A stretch of 64,000 bases of DNA from Hirschia baltica ATCC 49814. GTDB lineage: Bacteria > Pseudomonadota > Alphaproteobacteria > Caulobacterales > Hyphomonadaceae. The position numbers and the translations under genes are program-made. Every line of letters starts with the position of its first letter. Positions within the stretch are counted from its first letter, which is position 1. Below are positions 45,115-53,887 of this stretch, piece after piece. The stretch covers positions 1,488,001 to 1,552,000 of the forward strand of contig NC_012982.1 of assembly GCF_000023785.1 (NCBI RefSeq). The letters are read 5' to 3'. The notes beneath the pieces were generated by a model. That model did not search any database. It was not told where the DNA came from and worked only from the letters and a program-made list of their open reading frames with translations.

Positions 45115-46194
45115 TTAGTCTTCTTTATCGAAAACATGTCGAGTATCTTTAGCAGAAAGTCTTGCCGTGCGAGGGCTAACACCAAAGTGTTTTTGAAATG
45201 CACGTGAGAAATTTGCTGTGTGGCTGTAACCTGCCCAATAAGCTAATGCTGTTATTGAGATGTTTGACCTTAACAGGCGCCTATATACCATCTGGAATTT
45301 GATGACATTGCAATAATCTGGGAAGTTTAATCCATAAACATCTTCAAAATCCTTGTCTAATATCTGTTTCTCTAACCCTAGCGATTTTACAATTGCCGAG
45401 GATGAAGGGATTTGAAGGTGATCTTCTAAAAATAGATTCAACACTTTGCTAATTCTATTCAAACTGGAGATTTGGGACGGTGCTACCAGTGTTTCGCTGA
45501 TGAGAGAATCAAATGCCGTTAGGATACAAAAAAGTTCGGAAATCTTACTCTTTAGAAAAACAGGCCACAATTTATCATAATCAGATGTCTCAGCCAAAGA
45601 TTTTGCAAACCTCAGGAGGGCTGTGTTTGTGCCGACTATTGGCGTTTCTTTGCCCCATAATTTTAGCATTTCCGATGCTCTGATAACTTTCGGGACAGGT
45701 GTTTTTAATACTTGAGCAATCGATTCTAAACACTCAGGAGAAAAAGCGAGATAAACTAAAGACAGAGGCCTAGCTGGATCTATCTGGATGTCGCAGTGTG
45801 ATTCTCTTGTTTGGCGATAAAGTAGGTAAGATCCTTTTTTAATCGTCGCAGCGGTTTTATCTGTGAGCAGGTTGAATTCACCTTCAAGAACGACATTTAT
45901 ATAGAGTTTGTCAGACGGATATAAAGTCAGCTTTATTGTCTCTTTGGGGTCTGTGACGACGATTGTTTGCATGGTGATGGTTACACCTTGCATTGGTTGA
46001 AAAACCTTAGAATTTCCATGCATGTAATCGCAATGAAACTCCCGTGTCGCTCCAATGTCGCCAAGAGAACGGCTTACCGTTTCATTGAAATTACCCCAAT
46101 TTGTTCCGATTCCCTGTTTCGTCAGGGTTTGAAACAAATCTGCGGGATTTTTAGAAGTCGTATCAGGTGTATGAAACATTATTTTGCTGTCCAA
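45115..46194 (-). CDS. AraC-family transcriptional regulator
   Basis: This 359-residue regulator has a C-terminal AraC double helix-turn-helix (about residues 260-350). The second helix-turn-helix is clear: ITALAYWAGYSHTANFSRAFQKHFGVSPRTAR. The N-terminal ~230 residues contain a cupin-like ligand domain (AATIKKGSYLLYRQTRESHCDI). It is transcribed divergently from a TonB receptor that is followed by an M20 peptidase, and probably controls them in response to their substrate. An ATG at 46179 is an alternative start. Confidence 0.9.
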   Translation of the reverse strand: MDSKIMFHTPDTTSKNPADLFQTLTKQGIGTNWGNFNETVSRSLGDIGATREFHCDYMHGNSKVFQPMQGVTITMQTIVVTDPKETIKLTLYPSDKLYINVVLEGEFNLLTDKTAATIKKGSYLLYRQTRESHCDIQIDPARPLSLVYLAFSPECLESIAQVLKTPVPKVIRASEMLKLWGKETPIVGTNTALLRFAKSLAETSDYDKLWPVFLKSKISELFCILTAFDSLISETLVAPSQISSLNRISKVLNLFLEDHLQIPSSSAIVKSLGLEKQILDKDFEDVYGLNFPDYCNVIKFQMVYRRLLRSNISITALAYWAGYSHTANFSRAFQKHFGVSPRTARLSAKDTRHVFDKED

Positions 46195-46219
46195 CCCAAT
46201 CTAAAAACTGGCCTGTGTA

Positions 46220-46237
46220 TAGTGATAAAACTGTCAC
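46220..46237 (+). promoter_or_regulatory. Possible second PHO-box-like site
   Basis: TAGTGAT-AAAA-CTGTCAC matches the 18-bp PhoB consensus at all but three bases and keeps the 11-bp repeat period. It lies between the AraC gene and the TonB receptor gene. The first half-site is weak and the following -10 (TAATTG) is poor. The overlapping GTGA/TCAC symmetry could instead serve the AraC regulator. Confidence 0.35.
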
Positions 46238-46379
46238 AACTACGGGTAATTGCAAGAGGTGATAAATAATTCGCCTTACAATGATAAGACTGGTAATATT
46301 TTCCACGTTTATGCTTGATTCATAAAAATAATTACGAGACCGGCCAAGGCACGTGTTTCGAATAATGGAGGAAATAAAA

Positions 46380-49037
46380 ATGCGTAAATCAATAATTGCG
46401 TCTGCTTCAGTTATGGCGATGGCATTGTCTTCACAGGCGGCAATCGCGCAAGAAACAACAAGTGCCCCTGAAGAAAATGTACAGGAAAGTAAGAATGTTT
46501 TGGGTACAGTTGTCGTAACGGCAACAAAGCGTGAACAGACATTGCAAGATGTACCTATTGCTGTATCTGTTGTTGATAGCGAAGAAATGCTAAAGGCGCA
46601 GATTGTCGATGTTATGGATCTTCAGTCTATCGTTCCTTCTTTACGCGTTGGTCAGCTGGAGCGTGCAGCAAACACAACATTTAGTATCCGTGGATTTGGA
46701 AACGGCGGTAACAATGTTGGAATCGAGCCGTCAGTTGCTGTCTTTATTGATGGTGTTTTCCGCACAAGGTCTGCAGGCAGTTTGGGTGACTTTCCAGATG
46801 TAGAACGAGTTGAAGTATTACGTGGACCTCAATCAACACTTTTTGGTAAAAATGCTTCCGCAGGTGTTGTTAGCCTTGTGACTAAAAAACCTGCCTTTGA
46901 TTGGGAAGGTAAAATTGAAGGGACTTACGGAAATTATAACCAAGCAATCGCTAAAGCTTATGTATCAGGCCCTATAAGTGAAAGTCTGGCGTTCTCGCTT
47001 GCAGGATCTGTAAACACGCGCGATGGCTATGTGAATAATCTTGCCACTGGAGAAGACTTAAACAACCGCGACCGCAATATGGTGCGAGGGCAGTTATTGT
47101 TTGAACCAAGTGATGATTTGTCGATTCGTTTGATCGCAGATTACGACAAGATCGACGAAATTTGTTGTTACACACCAAATTATGTAAACGGTCCCACTAG
47201 CGCAGTTATAGAAGCTTTAGGCGGTGAAATCCCAACAAACCCATATGGTTATGAGACGTTTGTGGACATTACGCCTCGGAGTAAGGTTGAGAATTCAGGT
47301 GTCTCAGCTCAAGCTGATTGGGATTTGGGATGGGCAACTCTAACGTCTATTTCTTCTGTACGTAATCAGGAATCAGCAAGTGATGGTGATGTCGACTTTA
47401 CAAGTGCACCTCTCATTGCAAGCAATATAAATGAATGGGAAATCGATACTTTTACGCAAGAACTTAGACTTGCTGGTGGATCTGAAAAAATAGATTGGCT
47501 TGTTGGTGGTTTTTACTATGACGAGTCGCTCGATAAAAATAGCAATGTAACTTATGGGCCCGGATTTGCTGCTTATGCTGATGCTCTTGCAGGTGGATTG
47601 ATTTCTTCCATTGAACCATTGCTAGGTGGTGCTCAATTTCATGAGCCCGGAACGGGAACTTTTGAAACCTTCACACAAGAAAACCAGAGTTATAACATTT
47701 TTGGTCAAGTTGACTGGTATGCAACCAATAAACTGACTTTGACGGCAGGGCTGGGTTATGTGAATGATGAGAAAGAAGTGACTGCTTCTGCTGTCAATAA
47801 CGACCTATTTTCATCAATTGATTTCAATGCTTTATTCACAAACCCTGCAGTCGTTACGCCGGATGTTTTCCGTGCACTAGATCTTCCTGAATTAACAGGC
47901 GGTTTAGTCCCTGCCCAATTTGATGATCTTGTGTTCGGAACCTTGTTTGGAGCAGTGGTTGGGCAAGATGCGACACCGGCAAATATAGGTGCATGGCAGG
48001 CTGCGTTAGTGGGAGGTGATCCTGTCGCGGCGGCTCAATTTGCAGCTATACAGGCAAATACACCTGCAACTGAACAGGGCGTTGCAGCGAATTTAAGAAC
48101 ATCACTTGCACCATCTATTGCTGGCGGTTTGGCTCCGTTACAATTCCTTCCGGGATTTGTTGCACTTCCAAACGCATTTGAAGATGGTACCTCTAGCGAT
48201 AGCAAGCTTTCCTACACTGTGCGTGCAGCTTATGATGCGACGGATAATATCAATGTGTATGCAAGCTATGGAACAGGGTTTAAAGCGACATCATGGAACT
48301 TAACCCGCGATAGCTCATATACAGCTGCGAATGCAGCTGCTCTAGGCAATGCTGGCCTAATTCCGAACAATCGCGGAGCGGGTACACGGTTTGCGTCTCC
48401 TGAAGAAGTTGAAATTTTTGAAATCGGCGCAAAAGCAGTCTTTGACCGAGGTACAGTGAACATCGCGCTCTTTGACCAGACGATTGAAGGTTTCCAATCT
48501 ACAATCTTCCAAGGAACTGGGTTTGTGTTGGCAAATGCGGGTGAACAAACCACACAAGGTATTGAAATTGATGCGACTTACATGCCGATTGATCAATTGA
48601 CGCTTGGGTTTGCTGGATTAGTGCAAAATCCAGAATATGTAGACTTCCAGAATGCTCCGGGAATTGGTGGTCCGACAGATCTGTCTGGTGAACAGCCAGC
48701 TGGTATCCACACAACGTCTCTTTCATTCTCAGCATTGTTTGAAGAGGAGATTTCACAAGGCATAATGGGTTTCATCCGCGCAGACTATCAATATGAAGAT
48801 GAAATCCAGATTGTAGATAATGTATCGGCTGACCTTATGAGCCGAGAAGTGAAATTGCTAAATGCATCACTGGGATTCAGTATGGATAATGGATTTGAAG
48901 CGAGTTTCTGGGGACGTAACATCACCAACCATGAATTCTCTCAATCTGCTTTCCCGACAACAGCGCAAGCTGGTTCAGTAAACGGATATCCAAATGCGCC
49001 AGCAACATACGGGATTACACTTCGCAAACGTTGGTAA
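46380..49037 (+). CDS. TonB-dependent outer-membrane receptor
   Basis: This 885-residue receptor starts at the ATG at 46380, 8 bp after GGAGG; the upstream ATG at 46353 lacks a ribosome site. The signal peptide ends AIAQE (about residue 24). The TonB-box region is VLGTVVVTATKREQTLQDVPIAVSVV, followed by the plug (SIRGFGNGGNNVG, RVEVLRGPQSTLFGKNASAGVVSL). A long barrel ends in ...GITLRKRW with terminal Trp. The Ala/Asn/Pro-rich loop at about 500-610 is an unusually long extracellular insertion. The divergent AraC regulator and downstream peptidase suggest a peptide-like ligand, which is only inference. Confidence 0.92.
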   Translation: MRKSIIASASVMAMALSSQAAIAQETTSAPEENVQESKNVLGTVVVTATKREQTLQDVPIAVSVVDSEEMLKAQIVDVMDLQSIVPSLRVGQLERAANTTFSIRGFGNGGNNVGIEPSVAVFIDGVFRTRSAGSLGDFPDVERVEVLRGPQSTLFGKNASAGVVSLVTKKPAFDWEGKIEGTYGNYNQAIAKAYVSGPISESLAFSLAGSVNTRDGYVNNLATGEDLNNRDRNMVRGQLLFEPSDDLSIRLIADYDKIDEICCYTPNYVNGPTSAVIEALGGEIPTNPYGYETFVDITPRSKVENSGVSAQADWDLGWATLTSISSVRNQESASDGDVDFTSAPLIASNINEWEIDTFTQELRLAGGSEKIDWLVGGFYYDESLDKNSNVTYGPGFAAYADALAGGLISSIEPLLGGAQFHEPGTGTFETFTQENQSYNIFGQVDWYATNKLTLTAGLGYVNDEKEVTASAVNNDLFSSIDFNALFTNPAVVTPDVFRALDLPELTGGLVPAQFDDLVFGTLFGAVVGQDATPANIGAWQAALVGGDPVAAAQFAAIQANTPATEQGVAANLRTSLAPSIAGGLAPLQFLPGFVALPNAFEDGTSSDSKLSYTVRAAYDATDNINVYASYGTGFKATSWNLTRDSSYTAANAAALGNAGLIPNNRGAGTRFASPEEVEIFEIGAKAVFDRGTVNIALFDQTIEGFQSTIFQGTGFVLANAGEQTTQGIEIDATYMPIDQLTLGFAGLVQNPEYVDFQNAPGIGGPTDLSGEQPAGIHTTSLSFSALFEEEISQGIMGFIRADYQYEDEIQIVDNVSADLMSREVKLLNASLGFSMDNGFEASFWGRNITNHEFSQSAFPTTAQAGSVNGYPNAPATYGITLRKRW

Positions 49038-49065
49038 TGGTTTGAATAATTAGTCGTTAAATTGG

Positions 49066-49100
49066 TGGCAATCATCCTTTGCGGGGTGGTTGCCATTTTT
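49066..49100 (+). terminator. Intrinsic terminator after the TonB receptor
   Basis: A twelve-base stem (TGGCAATCATCC with GGGTGGTTGCCA, three wobbles) is followed by five Ts. Expression of the M20 peptidase gene about 105 bp downstream would need read-through or its own promoter. Confidence 0.8.
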
Positions 49101-49205
49101 CTGAAGAAGGTGACATTCTTTATGGGGTGCTTTTGTGTGTAATGAATGTCCGTTTTATTCGAATGAAACTTATTTAAAACAACGGCCTTACAGGAGGAAT
49201 GACGC

Positions 49206-50696
49206 ATGCTTTTCAAAGTGATTTATGGATTTATCATCACGCTTGTTTTGATTGTTGCCATAATGCTGATCCGAACCTTCTCCTACGGAACTAGTGAAGA
49301 GATGGCTCTCGTAGAACTTCCTGCGCCAGTGTCCTATAACGAGCCCGAAGCAATCAGGCGTTTACAAGAATCTGTGCGTTTTCAAACCATAACGATCAAT
49401 CGAGGTGATCCGGCAACGCTAGAAGCGGCTCAGCCATGGTTGGAATTTCACACCTTTCTGGAAACTGAATACCCGTTAGTGCACCAAAACCTACAGCGTG
49501 AATACGTGGCTGATTATAGTCTATTGTACACGTGGCAAGGCCGAGATGAATCTCTTGATCCGCTTATGTTAATGGCACATCAGGATGTCGTTCCTGTTGA
49601 CGACGCCACTTTAAGCGACTGGGATCGTCCACCTTTTTCTGGTGATATCGCAGATGGGTATATATACGGGCGAGGCACACAAGACGATAAAGCATCCATA
49701 ATTGGAATTATGGAAACAGTTGAAGCGCTGATAAAGTCTAATTTTCAGCCTAATCGAACACTGATTTTATTATTTGGACATGATGAAGAAGTCGCAGGAA
49801 CGGGTGCCGAGGCTGGTGTTGGCTTATTGAGCGAGCGCGGAATTAGTCCTGAAATGGTGGTTGATGAAGGCTTTTTTGTTCTTAATGATATGGCTGGATT
49901 TGATGCTCCACTAGGCCTGATCGGGATAGCTGAGAAAGGCTATATGACCATAGATCTGGCGTCTGAATCAGCTGGCGGGCACTCGTCTTTGCCACCCAAA
50001 AACTCAGCTAATATTCAGCTGGCTAAAGCGTTATTAGCACTAGAAAAAACGCAAATGCCATCACACTTAAATTCTAAGCAAGTGTCTGATTTTTTCCAAG
50101 CTGTAGCCCCTGAAATGTCCTTCATGAAGCGGTTTGTTTTAGCCAATACGTGGATCACAGGCGGATTAGTGAATGCACAATTTGGTGAAATAGCATCCAT
50201 GAATGCAATGATCAGAACAACGACTGCTCCCACCATGCTTACTGGTTCGGTTAAAGAGAATGTGCTGCCACAAAAATCCACTGCAACAGTAAATTTTAGA
50301 ATTCACCCTGAGGATTCTTCGGGTGATGTTATAGAGCATGTCGAGAATGTTATTGGTGGAATTGAAGGGGTGAGTATTCAAGCAAGAAATAAAGGGATTT
50401 TCCGCGAACCTTCACCTATTTCGCCCACGGATAATCGGCCGTTTGCATTATTAGCGGCATTGGCAAATAAAACGGGCGATAACGCACGTCCTGTGCCTGC
50501 GCTGGTCCTAGCCGGTACAGACGCAGCCTATGCCAGCCAAATCTCAAACAATGTGTATCGCTTCACGCCCGTTGATTATTCTGTGCATGACATTGATGGC
50601 ATACATGGAACTAATGAAAGATTGTCTATAAAAAATTTCAACTTGATGATTGAAGGCTTTAGCCAGCTTATTCTTGCTATGGATAGCCCAGAATAG
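49206..50696 (+). CDS. M20-family membrane-anchored carboxypeptidase
   Basis: This 496-residue metallopeptidase is of the M20 (carboxypeptidase S-like) type. An N-terminal transmembrane anchor (about 4-24, KVIYGFIITLVLIVAIMLI) places the catalytic domain in the periplasm. Zinc ligands are in LMLMAHQDVVPV (His), YIYGRGTQDDKA (Asp) and LFGHDEEVAGTGAE (catalytic Glu-Glu). The lid domain and the final His (DYSVHDIDGIHGTNERL) are complete. An ACAGGAGGAATGACGC ribosome-binding region precedes the ATG. It probably trims peptides in the periplasm. Confidence 0.94.
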   Translation: MLFKVIYGFIITLVLIVAIMLIRTFSYGTSEEMALVELPAPVSYNEPEAIRRLQESVRFQTITINRGDPATLEAAQPWLEFHTFLETEYPLVHQNLQREYVADYSLLYTWQGRDESLDPLMLMAHQDVVPVDDATLSDWDRPPFSGDIADGYIYGRGTQDDKASIIGIMETVEALIKSNFQPNRTLILLFGHDEEVAGTGAEAGVGLLSERGISPEMVVDEGFFVLNDMAGFDAPLGLIGIAEKGYMTIDLASESAGGHSSLPPKNSANIQLAKALLALEKTQMPSHLNSKQVSDFFQAVAPEMSFMKRFVLANTWITGGLVNAQFGEIASMNAMIRTTTAPTMLTGSVKENVLPQKSTATVNFRIHPEDSSGDVIEHVENVIGGIEGVSIQARNKGIFREPSPISPTDNRPFALLAALANKTGDNARPVPALVLAGTDAAYASQISNNVYRFTPVDYSVHDIDGIHGTNERLSIKNFNLMIEGFSQLILAMDSPE

Positions 50697-50792
50697 TTGT
50701 TGGTAATGGCAGCTATAGCGCGAAGAAAAAGTGAAGATAAATGTCTGATATTATTCAAATAATATTTTGTTTTGATGTCACGAGATTAAAAC

Positions 50793-51875
50793 GTGTCTGA
50801 GCAATATTCGCGCAAAATCATACATATCGACATGGATGCATTCTTTGCATCCGTTGAGCAAAGGGATGACCCGACACTGCGAGGAAAGCCAGTCGCTGTC
50901 GGTGGTGGCGAAGCGCGCGGTGTGGTGGCTGCGGCTAGTTATGAAGCGCGTGAATATGGCGTGCGGTCTGCGATGGCTTCTGTTGCTGCTAAAAAACGAT
51001 GTCCCGATCTGATTTTTGTGCCTCCAAGATTTGATGTCTACAAATCTGTATCCAACCAAATACGAAATATTTTTGCTCAATACACGCACTTGATCGAGCC
51101 TCTATCTTTAGATGAAGCTTATTTGGATGTGACGGATAATTTAAAGGGCATTGAGTCGGCCACGCAAATCGCAATGGAGATACGTGCCGAGATATTGAAA
51201 GAGACAGGGCTGACAGCCTCAGCTGGGGTTTCATACAATAAGTTTATTGCCAAACTTGCATCCGATGAAAACAAACCCAATGGACAATGTGTGATACCCC
51301 CAAAGAGCGGAGAGCAATTTGTGGCTGGTTTACCCATTCGTCGTTTTTACGGTGTGGGTCCAGTCACGGCAAAGAAAATGGAACGTCTTGGGATTCTAAC
51401 AGGTGCTGATTTAAAAAAAGCAGATTTATCATGGCTAAGGCAGAATTTTGGGAATAGCGCGGATTACTATTATGCTGCGGCACGTGGGAAGGATGATAGA
51501 ATTGTTCAGCCCAATAGAATACGAAAATCAGTGGGTGTAGAGCGCACTTATTCAAAAGATCTCTTTGAAAAAGAAGAAATTCTCACTGAAACAGAAAAAC
51601 TGATCACCCTGTTATGGGAACGTATTGAGCGTGCCAATGCAGTTGGACATACAATTGTGTTGAAGGTGAAATTTTCTGATTTCAAACAGATTACACGATC
51701 TCATACTTTAGAGCATTCCATCACCGAAATCGAACATTTGGACGTGTCAGCCCAATTATTGTTGGGCCATCTTCCAAGGCCGATCAAACCGATCAGACTG
51801 TTAGGTTTAACGCTGACAGGATTGATTGAGAGTGGTTCTGATACTGTGAACAACCAACTTTCGTTTCCTTTTTAA
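50793..51875 (+). CDS. dinB: DNA polymerase IV (DinB, Y family)
   Basis: This is a translesion polymerase. It has 360 residues with a GTG start. Catalytic motifs are IIHIDMDAFFASVEQRD (first metal Asp), SLDEAYLDVT (SxDExYLD) and GVSYNKFIAKLASDENKPNGQ. The thumb and little-finger domains end in LSFPF, a beta-clamp-binding-like C-terminus. I find no GTTC-N7-GTTC or GAAC-N7-GAAC alphaproteobacterial LexA box in the ~95 bp upstream. It is convergent with the acyltransferase gene after 19 bp. Confidence 0.95.
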   Translation: MSEQYSRKIIHIDMDAFFASVEQRDDPTLRGKPVAVGGGEARGVVAAASYEAREYGVRSAMASVAAKKRCPDLIFVPPRFDVYKSVSNQIRNIFAQYTHLIEPLSLDEAYLDVTDNLKGIESATQIAMEIRAEILKETGLTASAGVSYNKFIAKLASDENKPNGQCVIPPKSGEQFVAGLPIRRFYGVGPVTAKKMERLGILTGADLKKADLSWLRQNFGNSADYYYAAARGKDDRIVQPNRIRKSVGVERTYSKDLFEKEEILTETEKLITLLWERIERANAVGHTIVLKVKFSDFKQITRSHTLEHSITEIEHLDVSAQLLLGHLPRPIKPIRLLGLTLTGLIESGSDTVNNQLSFPF

Positions 51876-51894
51876 ATCACTGCATTTTACAGGG

Positions 51895-53052
51895 TTAAAA
51901 TCTGCTTTGGCGTGTTGGTGGCAAGGTACGACCACCATTTATCAGTGCAAAAACTGGCGGTAGCAATTTGTTGAGAACGATTGCAACAGGCACAACAATT
52001 ATTGCAACTAATATTGGTCCAAGTAGGAAAAACACAGGATAGGCGGGATCGTAATACCCTCCCAGCAACTTTTGCCACGCACCCCAGCATATTGTCAGGA
52101 TTAAAACGTGGGAACAAAAGATGATAAAGATAAATTGTTCAAGTTTTAAGATATAATGAGAAATCTTTAGTTTGGATATGCGGATCGAAAGCCCCCAAAA
52201 AGCGATAGCGGCTGGAAACCTGATCAATAGGAAAGCAAGTTCAATTCTTTTTTCTAAGTCTATTGTTCTTTCGGAGATGTCGCGGGCTACATCTAGAGAA
52301 TCTCCAAGTATAAAGAGACTAATAACGGCCAATAACGCCCAAGATAAAACCTCTAGATAAAGTGGAATTTTAGGAATTTGGCCACGTAAACACAAGAACA
52401 TGCCTATCGCATAAAACAACAAAATATTGGGTGTGATCAAAAGAGCAGTGAAGCTACCTAAAACGTATAATACGGCAACAACACCGATGAATGCGGGTAC
52501 GAATTTCTGGTATAGGATGACAAGTATTGGGGCGAAGAGCGCACATACAAAAATATCTCTCAGGAATGAAAGTGAAATATTTACAGGTGCTTGCGTTATT
52601 CCCATGAGATACTCGCCTAGCTTTAAAAGGCTAAAAGTCTCTCCGAGTGATTGCTCCAAATAACCAGCTTGCAGGTATTTATCGATTACAAAAACGATGA
52701 AGAGAAAGCAGGCATTCCAAAAAATGAGTGGAATTATCAGGGAAGAAAATTTTTGCGAGACAAATTTAAGTATCTCAGCTTTCCTGAGGCTGAAAACAAC
52801 CAGAAACCCCGAAATGATTGAAAGAAGTGCAACCGAAGCTCTGCCAACTGAATTTACAAGAAAAAATCTGAATTCATCAAAAAAACGAACGGCTTCTGTA
52901 GATGAAGCGAACGCAGCTACGCCAGGGTTTACGTGCACGTAGATCATGAAAAATATGCATAAAACGCGGGCTATTTTTATAGATTGCGATGTCTCTTTTG
53001 TTAAACTTGGAACTGCAAATTTTTGATTGTTTTTTGAAGAGACAGCAGACAT
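51895..53052 (-). CDS. Acyltransferase 3-family integral membrane protein
   Basis: This 385-residue protein has about ten transmembrane helices and the acyltransferase-3 signature near the N-terminus: ARVLCIFFMIYVHVNPG with the conserved Arg and His (R-x10-H). The family O-acylates surface polysaccharides, lipids or glycopeptides, using acyl groups delivered from the cytoplasm. No polysaccharide genes are adjacent, so the acceptor cannot be guessed. Local AT content is higher than in neighbours, but there are no transfer marks. Confidence 0.85.
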   Translation of the reverse strand: MSAVSSKNNQKFAVPSLTKETSQSIKIARVLCIFFMIYVHVNPGVAAFASSTEAVRFFDEFRFFLVNSVGRASVALLSIISGFLVVFSLRKAEILKFVSQKFSSLIIPLIFWNACFLFIVFVIDKYLQAGYLEQSLGETFSLLKLGEYLMGITQAPVNISLSFLRDIFVCALFAPILVILYQKFVPAFIGVVAVLYVLGSFTALLITPNILLFYAIGMFLCLRGQIPKIPLYLEVLSWALLAVISLFILGDSLDVARDISERTIDLEKRIELAFLLIRFPAAIAFWGLSIRISKLKISHYILKLEQFIFIIFCSHVLILTICWGAWQKLLGGYYDPAYPVFFLLGPILVAIIVVPVAIVLNKLLPPVFALINGGRTLPPTRQSRF

Positions 53053-53145
53053 TGAACAAGTAACTTTTATCGAGTGTGAATTTTCGTTTCCTGTTCAATA
53101 GTGCAAATTCAATGCCCGTAAACCAAATATTGCGTAAAAGCCCAA

Positions 53146-53177
53146 ACGCGACAGAAACCATTCGGCTCTGTCGCGTG
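53146..53177 (-). terminator. Hairpin, probable terminator of the SET-domain gene
   Basis: CGCGACAGA pairs perfectly with TCTGTCGCG around an 11-14-nt loop. On the minus strand it is followed by TTTGGGCTTTT, a modest U-tract. It lies after the SET gene and before the acyltransferase gene. Confidence 0.6.
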
Positions 53178-53243
53178 GGAAAGGTTCATAATTGTTAGTT
53201 GAATGCCTTGGTGATTTCGGCTTTCAAACTTGACTATTGAAAT

Positions 53244-53852
53244 CTAATTATGTCTGGCATCGAAGACGTTTTGTTTGAGTTGAGCCGGCCCATATACCGC
53301 TACTTCCTCAAGTTCATCGGCATGGACAAAGTCCTCATGTGTTTCTATGGCTATCACATTTGAATGAGTCATATTGTGTATGTAGGCAAGCCCATCAGCA
53401 CTGACAAGCTCGGCGCGACCAGTGACCCAATGACGACAGTTTGAAGATCCACACATACAAGCAAACTGATTAAACAATACATCTTCTGTGGAGGCGTAAT
53501 CCATGAATAATGGCTCACCGACTTCAATATCACGCACACAGAATACTTTCTGATCATGCATATCTAGCACAACATTTGGATCACAGCTGTGAAGCAACAT
53601 CCCAATGAAATAGGGGTCGTGCAAATTGTCATTGGGTGCACGTTGTAATGAGTGTTGTAGCAATTGATCTGTTTCTTCAGCCACAAAGCTTCCAATCACT
53701 TCACCGCGTTTGAAAGCGCGAACAGCAAATATACCAACACCAAATTCCTGTGTTGTTTTCTTCACGATGTCTTTTGGAGTAGGAAGTTTGCTTTTGTCCA
53801 AATGAGTTGGGCAGTGCGCTTTGATAAAGGTCTCAGGATATATTGTATGCAT
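53244..53852 (-). CDS. SET-domain protein (putative protein lysine methyltransferase)
   Basis: This 202-residue protein has a SET domain: GVGIFAVRAFKRGEVIGSF at the N-terminus, LLHSCDPNVVLD (the NHSC-like motif, here HSCDPN), GEPLFMDYAS (catalytic Tyr) and a post-SET Cys cluster CMCGSSNCRHWVTG. SET enzymes transfer methyl from S-adenosylmethionine to protein lysines. The start at 53852 follows GAAGGA; an in-frame ATG at 53897 would overlap the upstream gene. It lies 35 bp after a PLP decarboxylase gene and is probably cotranscribed. The target is unknown; the neighbour or another lysine-bearing protein are candidates. Confidence 0.85.
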   Translation of the reverse strand: MHTIYPETFIKAHCPTHLDKSKLPTPKDIVKKTTQEFGVGIFAVRAFKRGEVIGSFVAEETDQLLQHSLQRAPNDNLHDPYFIGMLLHSCDPNVVLDMHDQKVFCVRDIEVGEPLFMDYASTEDVLFNQFACMCGSSNCRHWVTGRAELVSADGLAYIHNMTHSNVIAIETHEDFVHADELEEVAVYGPAQLKQNVFDARHN

Positions 53853-53887
53853 CGAGTTTAATCCTTCAAATAGGATGCATTGAGCAA

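Noticed and set aside
46231-46237. CRP-type site formed by GTGA and TCAC
   Set aside because: The spacer is 8 bp rather than 6 bp, so it does not fit the CRP consensus.
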